From assembly GCF_002846365.1 (NCBI RefSeq), contig NZ_PJMW01000002.1, forward strand, positions 4,960,001-5,024,000: DNA of 64,000 bases, read 5' to 3'. The position numbers and the translations under genes were made by a program. The notes beneath the pieces were generated by a model. That model was not told the origin of the DNA. It searched no databases and worked only from the letters and a program-made list of their open reading frames with translations. Source of the DNA: Nocardia fluminea (GTDB taxonomy: Bacteria > Actinomycetota > Actinomycetes > Mycobacteriales > Mycobacteriaceae). The first letter of the stretch is position 1. Each line of letters starts with the position of its first letter. Of this stretch, positions 1 to 8,387 are shown piece by piece.

Positions 1-2
1 GC

Positions 3-83
3 CTGGTGTTCCTGGCCGCTGTGCTGCTGCTCGAACACCTCACCCGACGACCTCGAACACCGCTGCTGTCCACGATCCGATGA
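3..83 (+). CDS. C-terminal end of an ABC transporter permease (partial)
   Basis: The only frame with a membrane-like tail before the next gene reads a hydrophobic LVFLAAVLLLEHLT segment followed by a basic tail (RRPRTPLLSTIR) and a TGA at 81-83. This is how an ABC-transporter inner-membrane permease typically ends. It lies 13 bp before a lipoprotein substrate-binding gene, so it is probably the permease of the same importer. Only 26 codons are visible, so the assignment rests on hydropathy and context. Confidence 0.5.
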   Translation: MVFLAAVLLLEHLTRRPRTPLLSTIR

Positions 84-96
84 GGGAGATCAATCC

Positions 97-1239
97 ATGA
101 CCGAGACCGCACTCCGGTTGCGCACCGCGCTGGCGCTGGCCGCCGTGGTCGCCGCCACGCTGACCGGCTGTAGTACCACCGACAGCGGCTCCGAGACCAC
201 CGCCGACGGCCTCACCAAGGTGACCTTGCAGCTGCAATGGTTCAAACAGGGGCAGTTCGCGGGCTACCTGGCCGCGGTGGACCAGGGGTTCTACGAGAAG
301 CTGGGCTTGTCGGTGGAGATCCTCGACGGCGGCACCGACATCGTCCCGCAGACGGTGCTCGCCCAGGGCCAGGCCGACTACGCGGTTGCCTGGGTGCCCA
401 AGGCCCTCGCGTCGCGAGAGGCGGGCGCCGGGATCACCGAGATCGCCCAGATCTTCCAGAAATCGGGCACCAAGCAGGTCTCGTTCAAGTCCGAGAACAT
501 CGCCGGGCCCGCCGAGCTGCGCGGCAAGACCGTCGGAAACTGGGGCTACGGCAACGAATTCGAGCTCTTCGCCGGCATGACCAAAGCCGGCATCGACCCT
601 GCCGAGGACGTGACACTGGTCCAGCAGCAGTTCGACATGAACGCCTTTCTCGCCAAGGACATCGCCGCCGCCCAGGCCATGTCCTACAACGAGTACGCCC
701 AGCTGCTCGAAACGAAGAACCCCGCCACCGGAAAGCTCTACACCGCAGACGATTTCACCACCATCGACTGGAACGACGAAGGGGTGGCCATGCTGCAGGA
801 CGCGCTGTGGGCCAACACCGAGAAGCTGAAGGACAGCGAGTACCAGGATCAGACCGTGAAGTTCCTGACCGCCTCGCTCCAGGGCTGGGCCTTCTGCCGC
901 GACAACCTCGACAAGTGCCGCGACATCACCGTCGCCGCGGGCTCCACTCTCGGTGCCGGGCACCAGCAGTGGCAGATCAACGAGGTGAACAAACTGATCT
1001 GGCCTTCACCCGCCGGCATCGGCACCATCGACAAGACCGCCTGGGATCGGACGGTCACGATCGCCAAGAACACCAAGAACGCCGAGGGCGCGACGGTTCT
1101 CACCAAAGATCCGGATGCCCAGGCCTACACCACCGAGTACGTCACCAAGGCCCTCGACCAGTTGACGGCCGCGGGTGTGGACGTGACAGGCGCGAGTTAT
1201 CAGCCCACGCAGGTCACCCCGACCGAGGGCGGTAGATAG
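97..1239 (+). CDS. ABC transporter substrate-binding lipoprotein, NMT1/ThiY-like
   Basis: 380-residue exported binding protein. Residues 1-24 are a signal peptide ending in a lipobox (LTGC) with Cys25 as the lipid-anchored first residue of the mature protein. The mature part opens with the NMT1/THI5 family pattern LQLQWFKQGQFAGYLAA followed by DQGFYEKLGL, the region that in family members contacts pyrimidine-type ligands (thiamine precursors, riboflavin). A GTD-V-Q-LAQGQADYAV stretch follows, typical of periplasmic-binding fold type 2. The preceding partial gene is a permease tail 13 bp upstream, so the pair is one importer. The ligand cannot be read from sequence; a thiamine or riboflavin precursor is the best guess, taurine/sulfonate-type ligands are alternatives. 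Confidence 0.8.
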   Translation: MTETALRLRTALALAAVVAATLTGCSTTDSGSETTADGLTKVTLQLQWFKQGQFAGYLAAVDQGFYEKLGLSVEILDGGTDIVPQTVLAQGQADYAVAWVPKALASREAGAGITEIAQIFQKSGTKQVSFKSENIAGPAELRGKTVGNWGYGNEFELFAGMTKAGIDPAEDVTLVQQQFDMNAFLAKDIAAAQAMSYNEYAQLLETKNPATGKLYTADDFTTIDWNDEGVAMLQDALWANTEKLKDSEYQDQTVKFLTASLQGWAFCRDNLDKCRDITVAAGSTLGAGHQQWQINEVNKLIWPSPAGIGTIDKTAWDRTVTIAKNTKNAEGATVLTKDPDAQAYTTEYVTKALDQLTAAGVDVTGASYQPTQVTPTEGGR

Positions 1240-1249
1240 TCACCCGTGC

Positions 1250-1284
1250 GCGAGGGTCCATCGGGACGGCCGATGGACCCTCGC
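1250..1284. terminator. Bidirectional hairpin terminator
   Basis: A perfect 15-bp stem (GCGAGGGTCCATCGG and its complement) with a 5-nt loop lies in the 52-bp gap between two convergent genes (lipoprotein gene from the left, reductase gene from the right). No long T-run follows, as is common for high-GC actinobacterial terminators. Confidence 0.85.
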
Positions 1285-1291
1285 CCTGGGT

Positions 1292-1795
1292 TCAGCGGGG
1301 GGTCAGTGCGATGACCACGCCGCCCTGCTGCCAGGTCTGGTAGATGTCGGCCTTGGACGGTTCGCCGTCGGGCAGGTAGCCGATGCCGTTGAATTTCGCG
1401 TTTTGCTTGTTGTCCCGCGCGATCACCGCGAACAGCTCGAGGACGTGCTGTTCGTCGGTGAACACCGTGGCGGTGAAGGTTTCGGGTGCGCGGCCACGCG
1501 ACAAGCGCACTTGCGCGCCGCCCCGCAGATTCTTCACCCACGGCCGCAGCGCCGTGCCGATCAGCAAGTCGCCGCCGTGCACGGTGTAGGCCACCGGGAC
1601 GTCGTAGACGGCGCCGGACTTGCGCCCGACGACATGGAGGGTGGCCAGCCGTTTGCCGACGATGCCGGACAGCAACGGCACCTTCAGCAGGCCGCGGATG
1701 AGGGTGTTGAGCTGGGCCTGGAAGGAGCGGATCGGCTCGGGGCCGGTGGTCGTCGGTGTGCCGTAAGGGTTTTCGGAAGACGCGGAATCGCTCAT
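1292..1795 (-). CDS. F420H2-dependent nitroreductase/quinone reductase family protein (Ddn-like)
   Basis: 167-residue protein of the split-barrel Ddn/DUF385 family, small cytoplasmic or membrane-associated reductases that use coenzyme F420. Visible family features are the LHVVGRKSGAVYDVPVAY strand pair, GGDLLIGT, the WVKNLRGGAQVRL segment and an aromatic-rich C-terminal helix (YQTWQQGG). The start at the ATG in the MSDSASSENPYGT context is preferred over an upstream in-frame start that would add 22 low-complexity residues and run toward the divergent arsC start. Substrate unknown; quinones or exogenous nitro compounds are typical for the family. Confidence 0.8.
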   Translation of the reverse strand: MSDSASSENPYGTPTTTGPEPIRSFQAQLNTLIRGLLKVPLLSGIVGKRLATLHVVGRKSGAVYDVPVAYTVHGGDLLIGTALRPWVKNLRGGAQVRLSRGRAPETFTATVFTDEQHVLELFAVIARDNKQNAKFNGIGYLPDGEPSKADIYQTWQQGGVVIALTPR

Positions 1796-1842
1796 GGTTC
1801 CAGTATCGCCACGTGCCGCGCGTGCCCGCGGCACAGGTGACC

Positions 1843-1854
1843 TACGCTGCGACG
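1843..1854 (+). promoter_or_regulatory. -10 box giving a leaderless arsC-family transcript
   Basis: TACGCT is followed by 6 nt and then the ATG at 1855; no ribosome binding site is visible. The arrangement matches leaderless actinobacterial promoters. Confidence 0.5.
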
Positions 1855-2223
1855 ATGACATCAGGGCAGACCGAGATCTGGCACAACCCGCGCTGCACCA
1901 AGAGCCGCAACGCCACCGCGCACCTCGACGCGGCCGGCGTGGACTACACCGTGCGCCGCTACCTCGACGACCCGCCGACGGTGGAGGAATTGCGGGAGGT
2001 GCTCACGCGGCTGGGTGCGCAGCCGTGGGACATCACCCGCACCGGCGAGCAGATCGCCAAGGATCTCGGAATGGCGCAGTGGGGGCGCACCGAGGCGGAT
2101 CGGGACCGCTGGCTGAACGCGTTGGCGCAGCATCCGAAGCTGATCCAGCGGCCCATCGTGCTCACCGCCGACGGCGGCGCGGTGATGGCGCGGGACGAGG
2201 AATCGCTGCGCGCGCTCGACTGA
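1855..2223 (+). CDS. ArsC-family arsenate reductase-like protein (glutaredoxin type)
   Basis: 122-residue thioredoxin-fold protein. The N-terminal strand EIWHNPRCTKSRNA carries the single catalytic Cys14 in the NPRCTKSR motif of glutaredoxin-coupled ArsC proteins, and the C-terminal LIQRPIVLTADG matches the family's anion-binding Arg region. The length fits the ArsC/YffB group. The ATG used is the only start that puts the motif at the usual distance; an upstream in-frame start would overlap the divergent gene. No other ars gene is nearby, so a general thiol-disulfide role is as likely as arsenate reduction. Confidence 0.8.
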   Translation: MTSGQTEIWHNPRCTKSRNATAHLDAAGVDYTVRRYLDDPPTVEELREVLTRLGAQPWDITRTGEQIAKDLGMAQWGRTEADRDRWLNALAQHPKLIQRPIVLTADGGAVMARDEESLRALD

Positions 2224-2224
2224 G

Positions 2225-2776
2225 TCAGCGGCGCGATCCGTTGCCGCCGGTGAGCAGGCCGTCGAGCACCGCCCGCGTGTCGGGAACGAACGGCCACGCC
2301 GGGTCACGCAGGTGCGCGCGCAGTTCGGCATCGGTCCACCACCAGCCGTCCGCGATCTCGGACGGCTGGTGCGTGAACGGCCCGTCGTAGCGGTACTCGT
2401 ACCCGAACAAGTGGCAGCGCAGGGCACGGCCCGCCCAGATGCCGTCCCAGGACACGGTGGCACGCAACGGAAGTACGGTGCCGACGGGGACGTCGACGCC
2501 GAGTTCCTCGCGGAGTTCGCGAATCGCGGTGTCGGCCGGATTCTCGCCCGCGTCGACCACCCCGCCCGCGAGGCAGTCGTGCATGCCCGCGAAGACGAGC
2601 TTGCTGTCGGTGCGCCGATGCACGTACACGCGGGTTCCGTCGGACGATCGCACGAGAACGCCCGCGCTGGCGTGCCACAGGCCCTCGCGGTACACGGTGC
2701 CCCGATCGGCCGCGCCGATCACCAGCCCCTCGGCGTCGTAGACGGCGAGCAGTTCGTCCTCCGGATTCACCGACAC
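2225..2776 (-). CDS. NUDIX hydrolase
   Basis: 183-residue NUDIX protein. The complete NUDIX box lies at residues 72-94: Gly72, Glu78, then RE-L-REELGV, with the metal-binding glutamates present. The region before it (REGLWHASAGVLVR, VYVHRRTDSKL) resembles the YfcD/IPP-isomerase-like subgroup, which hydrolyses pyrophosphate linkages in nucleotide-like substrates. The GTG start has a TACCCT box 6 nt upstream and no ribosome binding site, so the mRNA is probably leaderless. It ends 1 bp from the stop of the convergent arsC-like gene. Substrate not predictable. Confidence 0.85.
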   Translation of the reverse strand: MSVNPEDELLAVYDAEGLVIGAADRGTVYREGLWHASAGVLVRSSDGTRVYVHRRTDSKLVFAGMHDCLAGGVVDAGENPADTAIRELREELGVDVPVGTVLPLRATVSWDGIWAGRALRCHLFGYEYRYDGPFTHQPSEIADGWWWTDAELRAHLRDPAWPFVPDTRAVLDGLLTGGNGSRR

Positions 2777-2818
2777 CGCTCGAGGGTAACCGCCGACTGC
2801 CGCGACCGGCCGCGGGTG

Positions 2819-2852
2819 CGGGGACCGGACCCGCTGATTCGTTCGGTCCCCG
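2819..2852 (-). terminator. Hairpin downstream of the YidC paralog
   Basis: A 9-bp stem CGGGGACCG / CGGTCCCCG with a 16-nt loop lies 24 bp past the stop of the yidC-like gene, in its direction of transcription. Confidence 0.55.
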
Positions 2853-2875
2853 CCGACCGGCGTCCGGCCCGTGCT

Positions 2876-3760
2876 TCACCGTTTCCGGCGCTGTGGTTTC
2901 ACCCCCGGTCGCGGAGCGGCGGCGCGCGCGGCGGTGGTGACCAGCGCCTTCGTCGCCGATTCCTCGGCGGCGAGGGTGCGCCGGATCAGATACTGCTGGC
3001 CGCAGGTCCACAGGGCGTTGGTGGCGAAATAGGTGAGCACCACGACAGGCAGGACCGCGCCGCTGACGAGCGCACCTGCCGGAAACACCCACAGCGACAG
3101 GGTGCGCATGATCGCGGTGGTGCTGTTGTCTCCGACCGCTGGGGTGAGCCGGGCGGTGAAGTGCGTGGCGAGGGCCGCGATCAGTACCAGCGGGATGGCG
3201 AGCGCGGCGACCGCGACGACAACGTCACCCGCGCCGGACAGGGTCGCCGACAGCGGTGCGCCGAACAATCTGGCGTCGAGAAAGGCGCGGACCTCGGGTG
3301 CTCCGAACAGGTAGTTGGCGGTCGCGTTGTTCACCTCGACCGACAGCGGGCTGTCCGTCGAGGTGAACGGGCCGACCGCGTAGGCGCCGGTCCGGTCGAA
3401 CGAGCGCAACACATGGAACAGACCGAGGAAGACCAGCCCCTGAGCGATCAGCGGGACGAACCCGGCGAACATGCTCACGTTGTGCTCGCGATGGAGCAGC
3501 CGGATCTTCTCGGCCTGGGCGCGCGGGTCGTCGCGGTGGGCGCGGCGAATGGCCTCCATCCGGGGTTGCAGCGAACGCAGGACTCGCTGGGAGCGGGCTT
3601 GCCGGAAGGCGGTGCGCACGAGCAACGCGCGGACGGTGACGACCAGCGCGATGACGGCGAGCAGCCACGCGAGACCACTGGCCGCGCCGAGGGGGATCGC
3701 GAAGAGCTGGTGCCAGCACCACAGGACCGCGGACACGGGAAAATAGACGACATCGAGCAT
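2876..3760 (-). CDS. YidC/Oxa1 family membrane protein insertase (paralog)
   Basis: 294-residue integral membrane protein of the YidC/Oxa1/Alb3 family. Hydrophobic segments are visible at about 27-48, 96-118, 178-200 and 224-247, with the positively charged cytoplasmic loop of residues 49-92 (RTAFRQARSQRVLRSLQPRMEAI) and the conserved LQP motif between segments 1 and 2. It lacks the large periplasmic domain of Gram-negative YidC and the longer tail of the main actinobacterial YidC near rpmH, so it is probably a second insertase. The C-terminus is very basic (RPGVKPQRRKR), consistent with ribosome contact. A small DUF6412 membrane protein precedes it on the same strand, a pairing that recurs in Actinobacteria. 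Confidence 0.85.
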   Translation of the reverse strand: MLDVVYFPVSAVLWCWHQLFAIPLGAASGLAWLLAVIALVVTVRALLVRTAFRQARSQRVLRSLQPRMEAIRRAHRDDPRAQAEKIRLLHREHNVSMFAGFVPLIAQGLVFLGLFHVLRSFDRTGAYAVGPFTSTDSPLSVEVNNATANYLFGAPEVRAFLDARLFGAPLSATLSGAGDVVVAVAALAIPLVLIAALATHFTARLTPAVGDNSTTAIMRTLSLWVFPAGALVSGAVLPVVVLTYFATNALWTCGQQYLIRRTLAAEESATKALVTTAARAAAPRPGVKPQRRKR

Positions 3761-3854
3761 GACGGGACGACCTGTCCGTACAGCGTGCGCGAACGCACGA
3801 AAGGGGAAGTGGGATCACGGAACCCGACAGGCGGCGCCGACGGCGCGGCACCTG

Positions 3855-4166
3855 TCAGAAGTGATCGATCCCCGGAGCTCGTGGACGTGGACGACCGGCG
3901 GCATCCGGATTGCTCTGCCGCAGAAAGGAACCGCGCAAACGGCGCTGCGCCGACCGCGGCGGACCCACACTCGCGACCCGGACGGGTAGGTGGCCGCGCC
4001 CGGTGACCGCGACCAGCGCACACACCATCGCGGCGGCGACAGCACCGAACGCGAGCATGCGCGTGGCCTCGCCGCCCGGCGTGGAGATGAGCACGAAGGC
4101 GGGCAGCACGCACGCGAGAACCGCGTACGCCATCACCATCGCCCGTGCCTGCATGGCACCGAGCAT
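3855..4166 (-). CDS. DUF6412 domain small membrane protein
   Basis: About 103 residues with two hydrophobic segments (roughly residues 10-28 and 37-55) and the C-terminal motif [19 protein letters not shown], which I recognise as the hallmark of DUF6412 proteins. Such proteins are commonly encoded beside a short YidC paralog, as here (94 bp upstream of it, same strand). Function unknown. The start is uncertain: ATG codons at 4166 and 4154 are both possible and neither has a clear ribosome binding site. Confidence 0.6.
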   Translation of the reverse strand: MLGAMQARAMVMAYAVLACVLPAFVLISTPGGEATRMLAFGAVAAAMVCALVAVTGRGHLPVRVASVGPPRSAQRRLRGSFLRQSNPDAAGRPRPRAPGIDHF

Positions 4167-4322
4167 ACCGACGGCGGAGGTGGCGGTGCCTGCATGCAGA
4201 GTTGGATGGGCCACTCGCCGCCGCCGGCGCATCCGCGGCCTGCGGATCGGCCGATTCGTCCACTGCCGCGATTGCACGCCGGTCGAGGTCGGTGACTGTC
4301 TCGACGGAAGAGGGGGTCGCGA

Positions 4323-5330
4323 CTATCCCTCGAGCGCGAAGGGTGGGGTGCCGATGCCGGTGACGCGGAGTTTGCCCCACGGGTCGCGTTCGGTGAGGTT
4401 CGCCGGCGCGGGTGCGCGACCGGGCAGGACGAGGAAGGCGGCGGCTCGCGTCGGTTCGGGGAGCGCGGTGGTCTCGGTGGGGTCGAGGCGGCCGTACCAG
4501 TGGTAGCGGCCGTCGATCGGGTCGGTATGGCCGGCGAGGGTGGCGGTGACGCGATACTCGGCGCCGGGGAGATCCAGGACGGCCGGTCCGGCGTAGTCGT
4601 GGTCCGAGTGCCGGTCGGCGGCGACGGTGATGTCGAAGTGGTGGGGTTTCGGGCGTCCTCGGCGACGAGTGCTCGGCGTCAGGTCGAGTCGGCGGTGGTA
4701 TTCGTGCTGGGTGCTGGCCCGCACTTCGATCCGGGTGCCCGATTGCCGCTGCAGAGCACGGACCCAGGTGACGATGAGATCGACCCGGACCGACTGCGCG
4801 GACCACGGTTCCTCGACGCCGGAGTCGGCACCACCGGCGAAGAACAGGTTCGGGAAGCCATGGGTCGCGATCCCGCGAAAGGTGACCGGAGCGTGCGGCC
4901 ACGCTGCGTCGAGTGTGCGGGCCTCGCGTCCTGTGACCGGCAGTCGGACAACCTCTGGCGCGGCACCGCAGGGACGGTCTGCGGCGTCGGCTGCGGAACT
5001 CGTGCGGAGTCGACGGGTGGTGTCGACGGTGAGAATCACGACCCTCGCCCGGGCGGGCTCGTCCCCGGCCAGGTGGATCAGCCAGTGGTCCTCGTTCTCG
5101 TCGAAGACGAGTTCGCTGACATCGACCAGGCGCCGGGGCACCGGTCGATCCTCACGAGACAGCCACCTGTGCGGTGTCGTCCATGGTGTCCGGCGCCGTC
5201 TTCTGCCCACCGGAGCTCGCGACGGATTGCCTGTTGAAACCGGTTCGTAGACAATCACTTCGGCGATACCTGCCGCCCGCAGCCGCCGCACGATCGCCCG
5301 GGATCCGGTCCCGATCACAGCGACGCTCAC
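4323..5330 (-). CDS. Rossmann-fold protein with C-terminal DUF4873 domain (flavin monooxygenase remnant type)
   Basis: 335 residues. The GTG start overlaps the stop of the upstream diiron-oxygenase gene (GTGA), so the two are translationally coupled. The N-terminus VSVAVIGTGSRAIVRRL is a dinucleotide-binding beta-alpha unit. The middle part (ITHGFPNLFFAGG-like segment GIATHGFPNLFFAGGADSG) resembles the C-terminal half of Baeyer-Villiger/flavin monooxygenases, but most of the FAD/NADPH modules are missing. The last about 110 residues (YRVTATLAGHTDPIDGRYHW and onward) are a DUF4873 domain, which in related genomes is fused to flavin monooxygenases. It may support the neighbouring oxygenase; catalytic activity of its own is doubtful. 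Confidence 0.65.
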   Translation of the reverse strand: MSVAVIGTGSRAIVRRLRAAGIAEVIVYEPVSTGNPSRAPVGRRRRRTPWTTPHRWLSREDRPVPRRLVDVSELVFDENEDHWLIHLAGDEPARARVVILTVDTTRRLRTSSAADAADRPCGAAPEVVRLPVTGREARTLDAAWPHAPVTFRGIATHGFPNLFFAGGADSGVEEPWSAQSVRVDLIVTWVRALQRQSGTRIEVRASTQHEYHRRLDLTPSTRRRGRPKPHHFDITVAADRHSDHDYAGPAVLDLPGAEYRVTATLAGHTDPIDGRYHWYGRLDPTETTALPEPTRAAAFLVLPGRAPAPANLTERDPWGKLRVTGIGTPPFALEG

Positions 5331-6220
5331 AGCAGACCCACCGCCCGCCACCGCCTGCGTCCGGCCGAGCCGATCAGCCCGTGCTGACCGAGGAAGGTCA
5401 CCAGCTCCGCCGCCCCCGTCGCCCTGGACTCCCGCGCCACCGGATTGCGCAGCGCCGCACGGTGCGCCCGCCGGCCGTCGAGTCCGGCGCGAACGTACAT
5501 GTGCCGGTTGGTGATCAGTGATACGAACAGCGGACCGGCCACTGCCACGCACAGGCGGATATAGGCCCGCTCACCCGCTGACATCGCGGGCACACGCCGC
5601 GCGAGCGCGTCCCTGGCGAAGCCGATGTGGCGCGCCTCCTCGGTGACGTGGATGCGCATCGCGCGCGCGACGATCGGCTGCAACCGCGGATCGTCGAGCA
5701 TCCGTCGCTGCAGTGCGTCGAAGATCTCCTCACCGACCAGTGCCGCCACCCACACCATCGGGCCGCGCAACACGGCGGGCAACGCGCCGATCGCGAGCCG
5801 CGCCGCCGGGCGCGGCCAGTACGGACGGGCCTCGACCCGCTCGATGAGTTTGCCGAACATCATCATGTGCCTGCACTCGTCGGCCATCTCGGTGAGCGTG
5901 TAGTGCGAGGTCGCGGACGTGGGGTCGCCGCGCAGCAACTCGCGCAGCAGCAGCCGGTTGAGCAGGTTCTCGAACCAGATGCCGACGGAGAGCACGTTGG
6001 CCAGTTCCTGGCGCGAGAGTTCGCGCTGCTGGCCGGGCGTCATCGCCTCCCACAGGTCGGTGCCGTAGAGCGAGATGACGCGTGGGGGCAGGAACAGCTT
6101 CGCCGGGTCGAGGGGTTCGGCCCAGGCGATGTCGACGACCGGGTCGTAGGTTCTTCGCACCGAGCCGATCAGCAGGCGCTGGGCGAAGGAATCGCGCGGG
6201 GAGTCGGTAGCGTTGGGCAT
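5327..6220 (-). CDS. AurF-like diiron oxygenase
   Basis: 297-residue ferritin-like protein of the AurF family (p-aminobenzoate N-oxygenase type), which uses two irons to oxygenate small molecules. Candidate iron ligands follow the family pattern: Glu84 (WFEN), Glu115 and His118 (DECRH), Glu164/165 (GEE), His191, Glu194/195 and His198 (HVTEEARH). The ATG at 6220 is chosen because the longer frame begins with TTG or GTG inside the operator at 6255-6275. It is translationally coupled to the DUF4873 gene and divergent from a TetR gene. The substrate is unknown; amino-arene N-oxidation or fatty-acyl oxidation are both possible. Confidence 0.75.
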   Translation of the reverse strand: MPNATDSPRDSFAQRLLIGSVRRTYDPVVDIAWAEPLDPAKLFLPPRVISLYGTDLWEAMTPGQQRELSRQELANVLSVGIWFENLLNRLLLRELLRGDPTSATSHYTLTEMADECRHMMMFGKLIERVEARPYWPRPAARLAIGALPAVLRGPMVWVAALVGEEIFDALQRRMLDDPRLQPIVARAMRIHVTEEARHIGFARDALARRVPAMSAGERAYIRLCVAVAGPLFVSLITNRHMYVRAGLDGRRAHRAALRNPVARESRATGAAELVTFLGQHGLIGSAGRRRWRAVGLL

Positions 6221-6254
6221 CGCGGGCTCACTCTCGGCGGAACGTGCCACGCTA

Positions 6255-6275
6255 GGTGTTACAGCGTGTATCACC
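6255..6275. promoter_or_regulatory. Palindromic operator between diiron oxygenase and TetR genes
   Basis: A 21-bp near-perfect dyad centred at 6265 has arms GGTG-t-TACA and TGTA-t-CACC separated by 3 nt, with 8 of 10 position pairs complementary. It lies between the divergent starts at 6220 (minus) and 6331 (plus). Size and symmetry fit a TetR-family dimer site. Confidence 0.7.
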
Positions 6276-6317
6276 AAGGTTAGTGGAACACCATGTCACG
6301 GTCAATATCGGCACGGG

Positions 6318-6330
6318 TATCGTGAGCAGT
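6318..6330 (+). promoter_or_regulatory. -10 box for leaderless TetR transcript
   Basis: TATCGT ends exactly 7 nt before the GTG at 6331 and there is no ribosome binding site. Confidence 0.5.
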
Positions 6331-7056
6331 GTGACTGCACCATCCGCGCACGCCGATCAGACCGCCGCCGACGGTCGCGCCACCCGCTGGCACGGGCACA
6401 AAGAGCGCCGCCGCGCGGAGATGATCGACGCCGCCATCGAGGTGATCGAGGAACACGGTCTCGAGATCTCGGTACAGCTGATCGCCGAGCACCTGGCACT
6501 GCCACGGCCGGTGGTCTACCGCCATGTCGGTGGCCGGGCCGAACTCGACGCGCTGGCGCGGCAGCGGATCCTGGAACTGCTGCTCGCGGAGCTGCTGCCC
6601 GCGCTGCAGTCCGACGGCCCGCTCAAAGACGCCGTGCGCGGCGCCATCGGCACCTACCTCGGCTGGATCGAGCGGCACCCGAACCTGCACCGCTTCCTCG
6701 GCGACGCGGCACCACAGGGCGCGCCGAGTCTCAGCGGCGCCGGCCGCGCGGTGGGTGGACAGCTCGCTGACATCTTCGCGGCCACCCTGGCCCGCTTCGG
6801 TATCGACCCGGCGCGCGGGCGGCCGATGGCGTTCGGCATGGTCGGCCTCGTCGACGGTGTGGTGGCGAGCTGGCGGGCGGAATCGGAGCCGGTGCTCACC
6901 ACCGAGCAGGTGCAGGGCATTCTGACCGAGTCGGTGCTGTCGTTGTTCGAGGGCAATGCCCGCAGCCTCGGTGTTCCGCTGCAACGGGATTCGCTGATCG
7001 CCGACCTGCTGATCGCACCGGACGCGGCACCCCCGCCCGACCAGCGACTGCGCTGA
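6331..7056 (+). CDS. TetR family transcriptional regulator
   Basis: 241-residue regulator. The N-terminal helix-turn-helix is at about residues 24-68 (RAEMIDAAIEVIEEHGLE, then a recognition helix around LALPRPVVYRHVGGRAELD). The C-terminal ligand domain is helical and ends with a proline-rich tail. The GTG at 6331 is preferred over upstream in-frame starts because those fall inside the operator and because TATCGT sits 7 nt upstream. Divergence from the diiron-oxygenase operon with a palindrome in between makes that operon its likely target. Confidence 0.85.
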   Translation: MTAPSAHADQTAADGRATRWHGHKERRRAEMIDAAIEVIEEHGLEISVQLIAEHLALPRPVVYRHVGGRAELDALARQRILELLLAELLPALQSDGPLKDAVRGAIGTYLGWIERHPNLHRFLGDAAPQGAPSLSGAGRAVGGQLADIFAATLARFGIDPARGRPMAFGMVGLVDGVVASWRAESEPVLTTEQVQGILTESVLSLFEGNARSLGVPLQRDSLIADLLIAPDAAPPPDQRLR

Positions 7057-7057
7057 C

Positions 7058-8239
7058 TCAACCGGCCAGCGCGCGATAGGTTCGATTCCACAACCACTCC
7101 ACCGGTCCGCGCTCGAAACGACGCAACCACAGGTGGGCGACGGTGAGGATCGCGACGGCGACGACCAGGTAGATCGCCACCGTGAACGGCACCCTGGCCG
7201 AATCGGGGAACCGCGCCGCCAGGCCGAATCCCCAGCCGTAGCAGAGGGCTCCGGCGATCAGGTTCTGCAGGATGTAGCAGCTGAGCGCGGTGCGGCCGAC
7301 CTCGCTCAGCCGTGTGCCCGCGAACCCGAGGCGCGGCCTGCGCAGGTAGAACTCGGCGACCGCGGCCAAGATCGCGAGGGCGACGAACGGCGCCGTCCCG
7401 TACCGGGTGATGACGATGATGTCGCCGCCACCGGCGATGCCGAGCGTCAGATCCAGGGGTGCGGCGACGGCGAACCCGATCACCATGAGCCGCCGCCGGA
7501 TACGCGCGCCCTCCGGCCCGAAGACACCCGCCCGGAACAGGCGCGCACCGACCAGGAACAGCGCGATCGACATCGGGAACACGAAGATCGTCTCCAGCCG
7601 GAAGATCAGCGCGTTGTCGAGCCGGAACAGCACCAGATCCCAGAACGAGCCGTCCGCGTAGGGATTCGGGTCCAGCGGTGCCGAGCCGGCGCTGTCCCGC
7701 GGTGGCGCGAAGGCCAGCGCGGCGGCGATCAACGTCAACATCGTGACGTGGACCGAGGCGGCGATGATCAGCCAACGGCGTTGCGCTCGTTCGGTTGTCG
7801 CGAGAATGTAGGCGACGACCAGTCCGGTGACCGCGTAACCCATCAGGACGTCGAACTCCGCGACGAACAGGAAATTCAGCAGGCCGTCGAGCAACAGCAA
7901 CCCCGCGCGATACGGGTATCTGCCGGGCCACGGGCGTCCTGCCCGCTGTGCGGAACCCTGCTGGATGGCCAGGCCGATCCCGAACATCACCGTCAGCAGA
8001 CCGAGGAACTTGCCCTGCGCGAGCTGCTGGAGTACCCGCTCGGACCACATCCAGGCGTTTTCGGGGGTCGCCGCGAGCTCGTCGAGGTAGCCGACCATGC
8101 CCGCCGCGTTGGTGAAGATCCAGACATTGGTCCCGAGGGTGCCCAGGATCGCGATGCCACGCAGCACGTCCAGGGCGATCATGCGAGCGGGCCGGGGGGC
8201 GACGGGCGCTTCGGTGGTGGGTGCGACGGCATCGGTCAT
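7058..8239 (-). CDS. DUF418 (YeiB-family) integral membrane protein
   Basis: 393-residue polytopic membrane protein. The N-terminal [20 protein letters not shown] motif is the DUF1624/DUF418 signature, and the C-terminal DUF418 region is recognisable from [20 protein letters not shown]. About ten hydrophobic segments alternate with short loops. The ATG in the [10 protein letters not shown] context is used because the extra upstream frame overlaps the divergent dop start. The family's function is not established; transport or lipid modification has been suggested. It ends 1 bp from the convergent TetR stop. Confidence 0.8.
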   Translation of the reverse strand: MTDAVAPTTEAPVAPRPARMIALDVLRGIAILGTLGTNVWIFTNAAGMVGYLDELAATPENAWMWSERVLQQLAQGKFLGLLTVMFGIGLAIQQGSAQRAGRPWPGRYPYRAGLLLLDGLLNFLFVAEFDVLMGYAVTGLVVAYILATTERAQRRWLIIAASVHVTMLTLIAAALAFAPPRDSAGSAPLDPNPYADGSFWDLVLFRLDNALIFRLETIFVFPMSIALFLVGARLFRAGVFGPEGARIRRRLMVIGFAVAAPLDLTLGIAGGGDIIVITRYGTAPFVALAILAAVAEFYLRRPRLGFAGTRLSEVGRTALSCYILQNLIAGALCYGWGFGLAARFPDSARVPFTVAIYLVVAVAILTVAHLWLRRFERGPVEWLWNRTYRALAG

Positions 8240-8374
8240 GCACCGAGTATCGGCGCGTGAGCGGCCCTGCGGATCGCTCACGAGAACGATTTCGGGGTCC
8301 CCCTCTCGGGGGATGTTCCCGCACGCCTGCGGCCTCGCTGGGCGGAGATGCGGGTGCGGGTACAGCGCGTCGCC

Positions 8375-8387
8375 TAGGCTCGACAGT
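8375..8387 (+). promoter_or_regulatory. -10 box for leaderless dop transcript
   Basis: TAGGCT followed by 7 nt and the ATG of dop; no ribosome binding site. The same geometry is repeated at pafA and pafB. Confidence 0.55.

Noticed and set aside
6278..6293. Second operator next to the 21-bp dyad
   Set aside because: Only the outermost bases pair; symmetry breaks after three positions.
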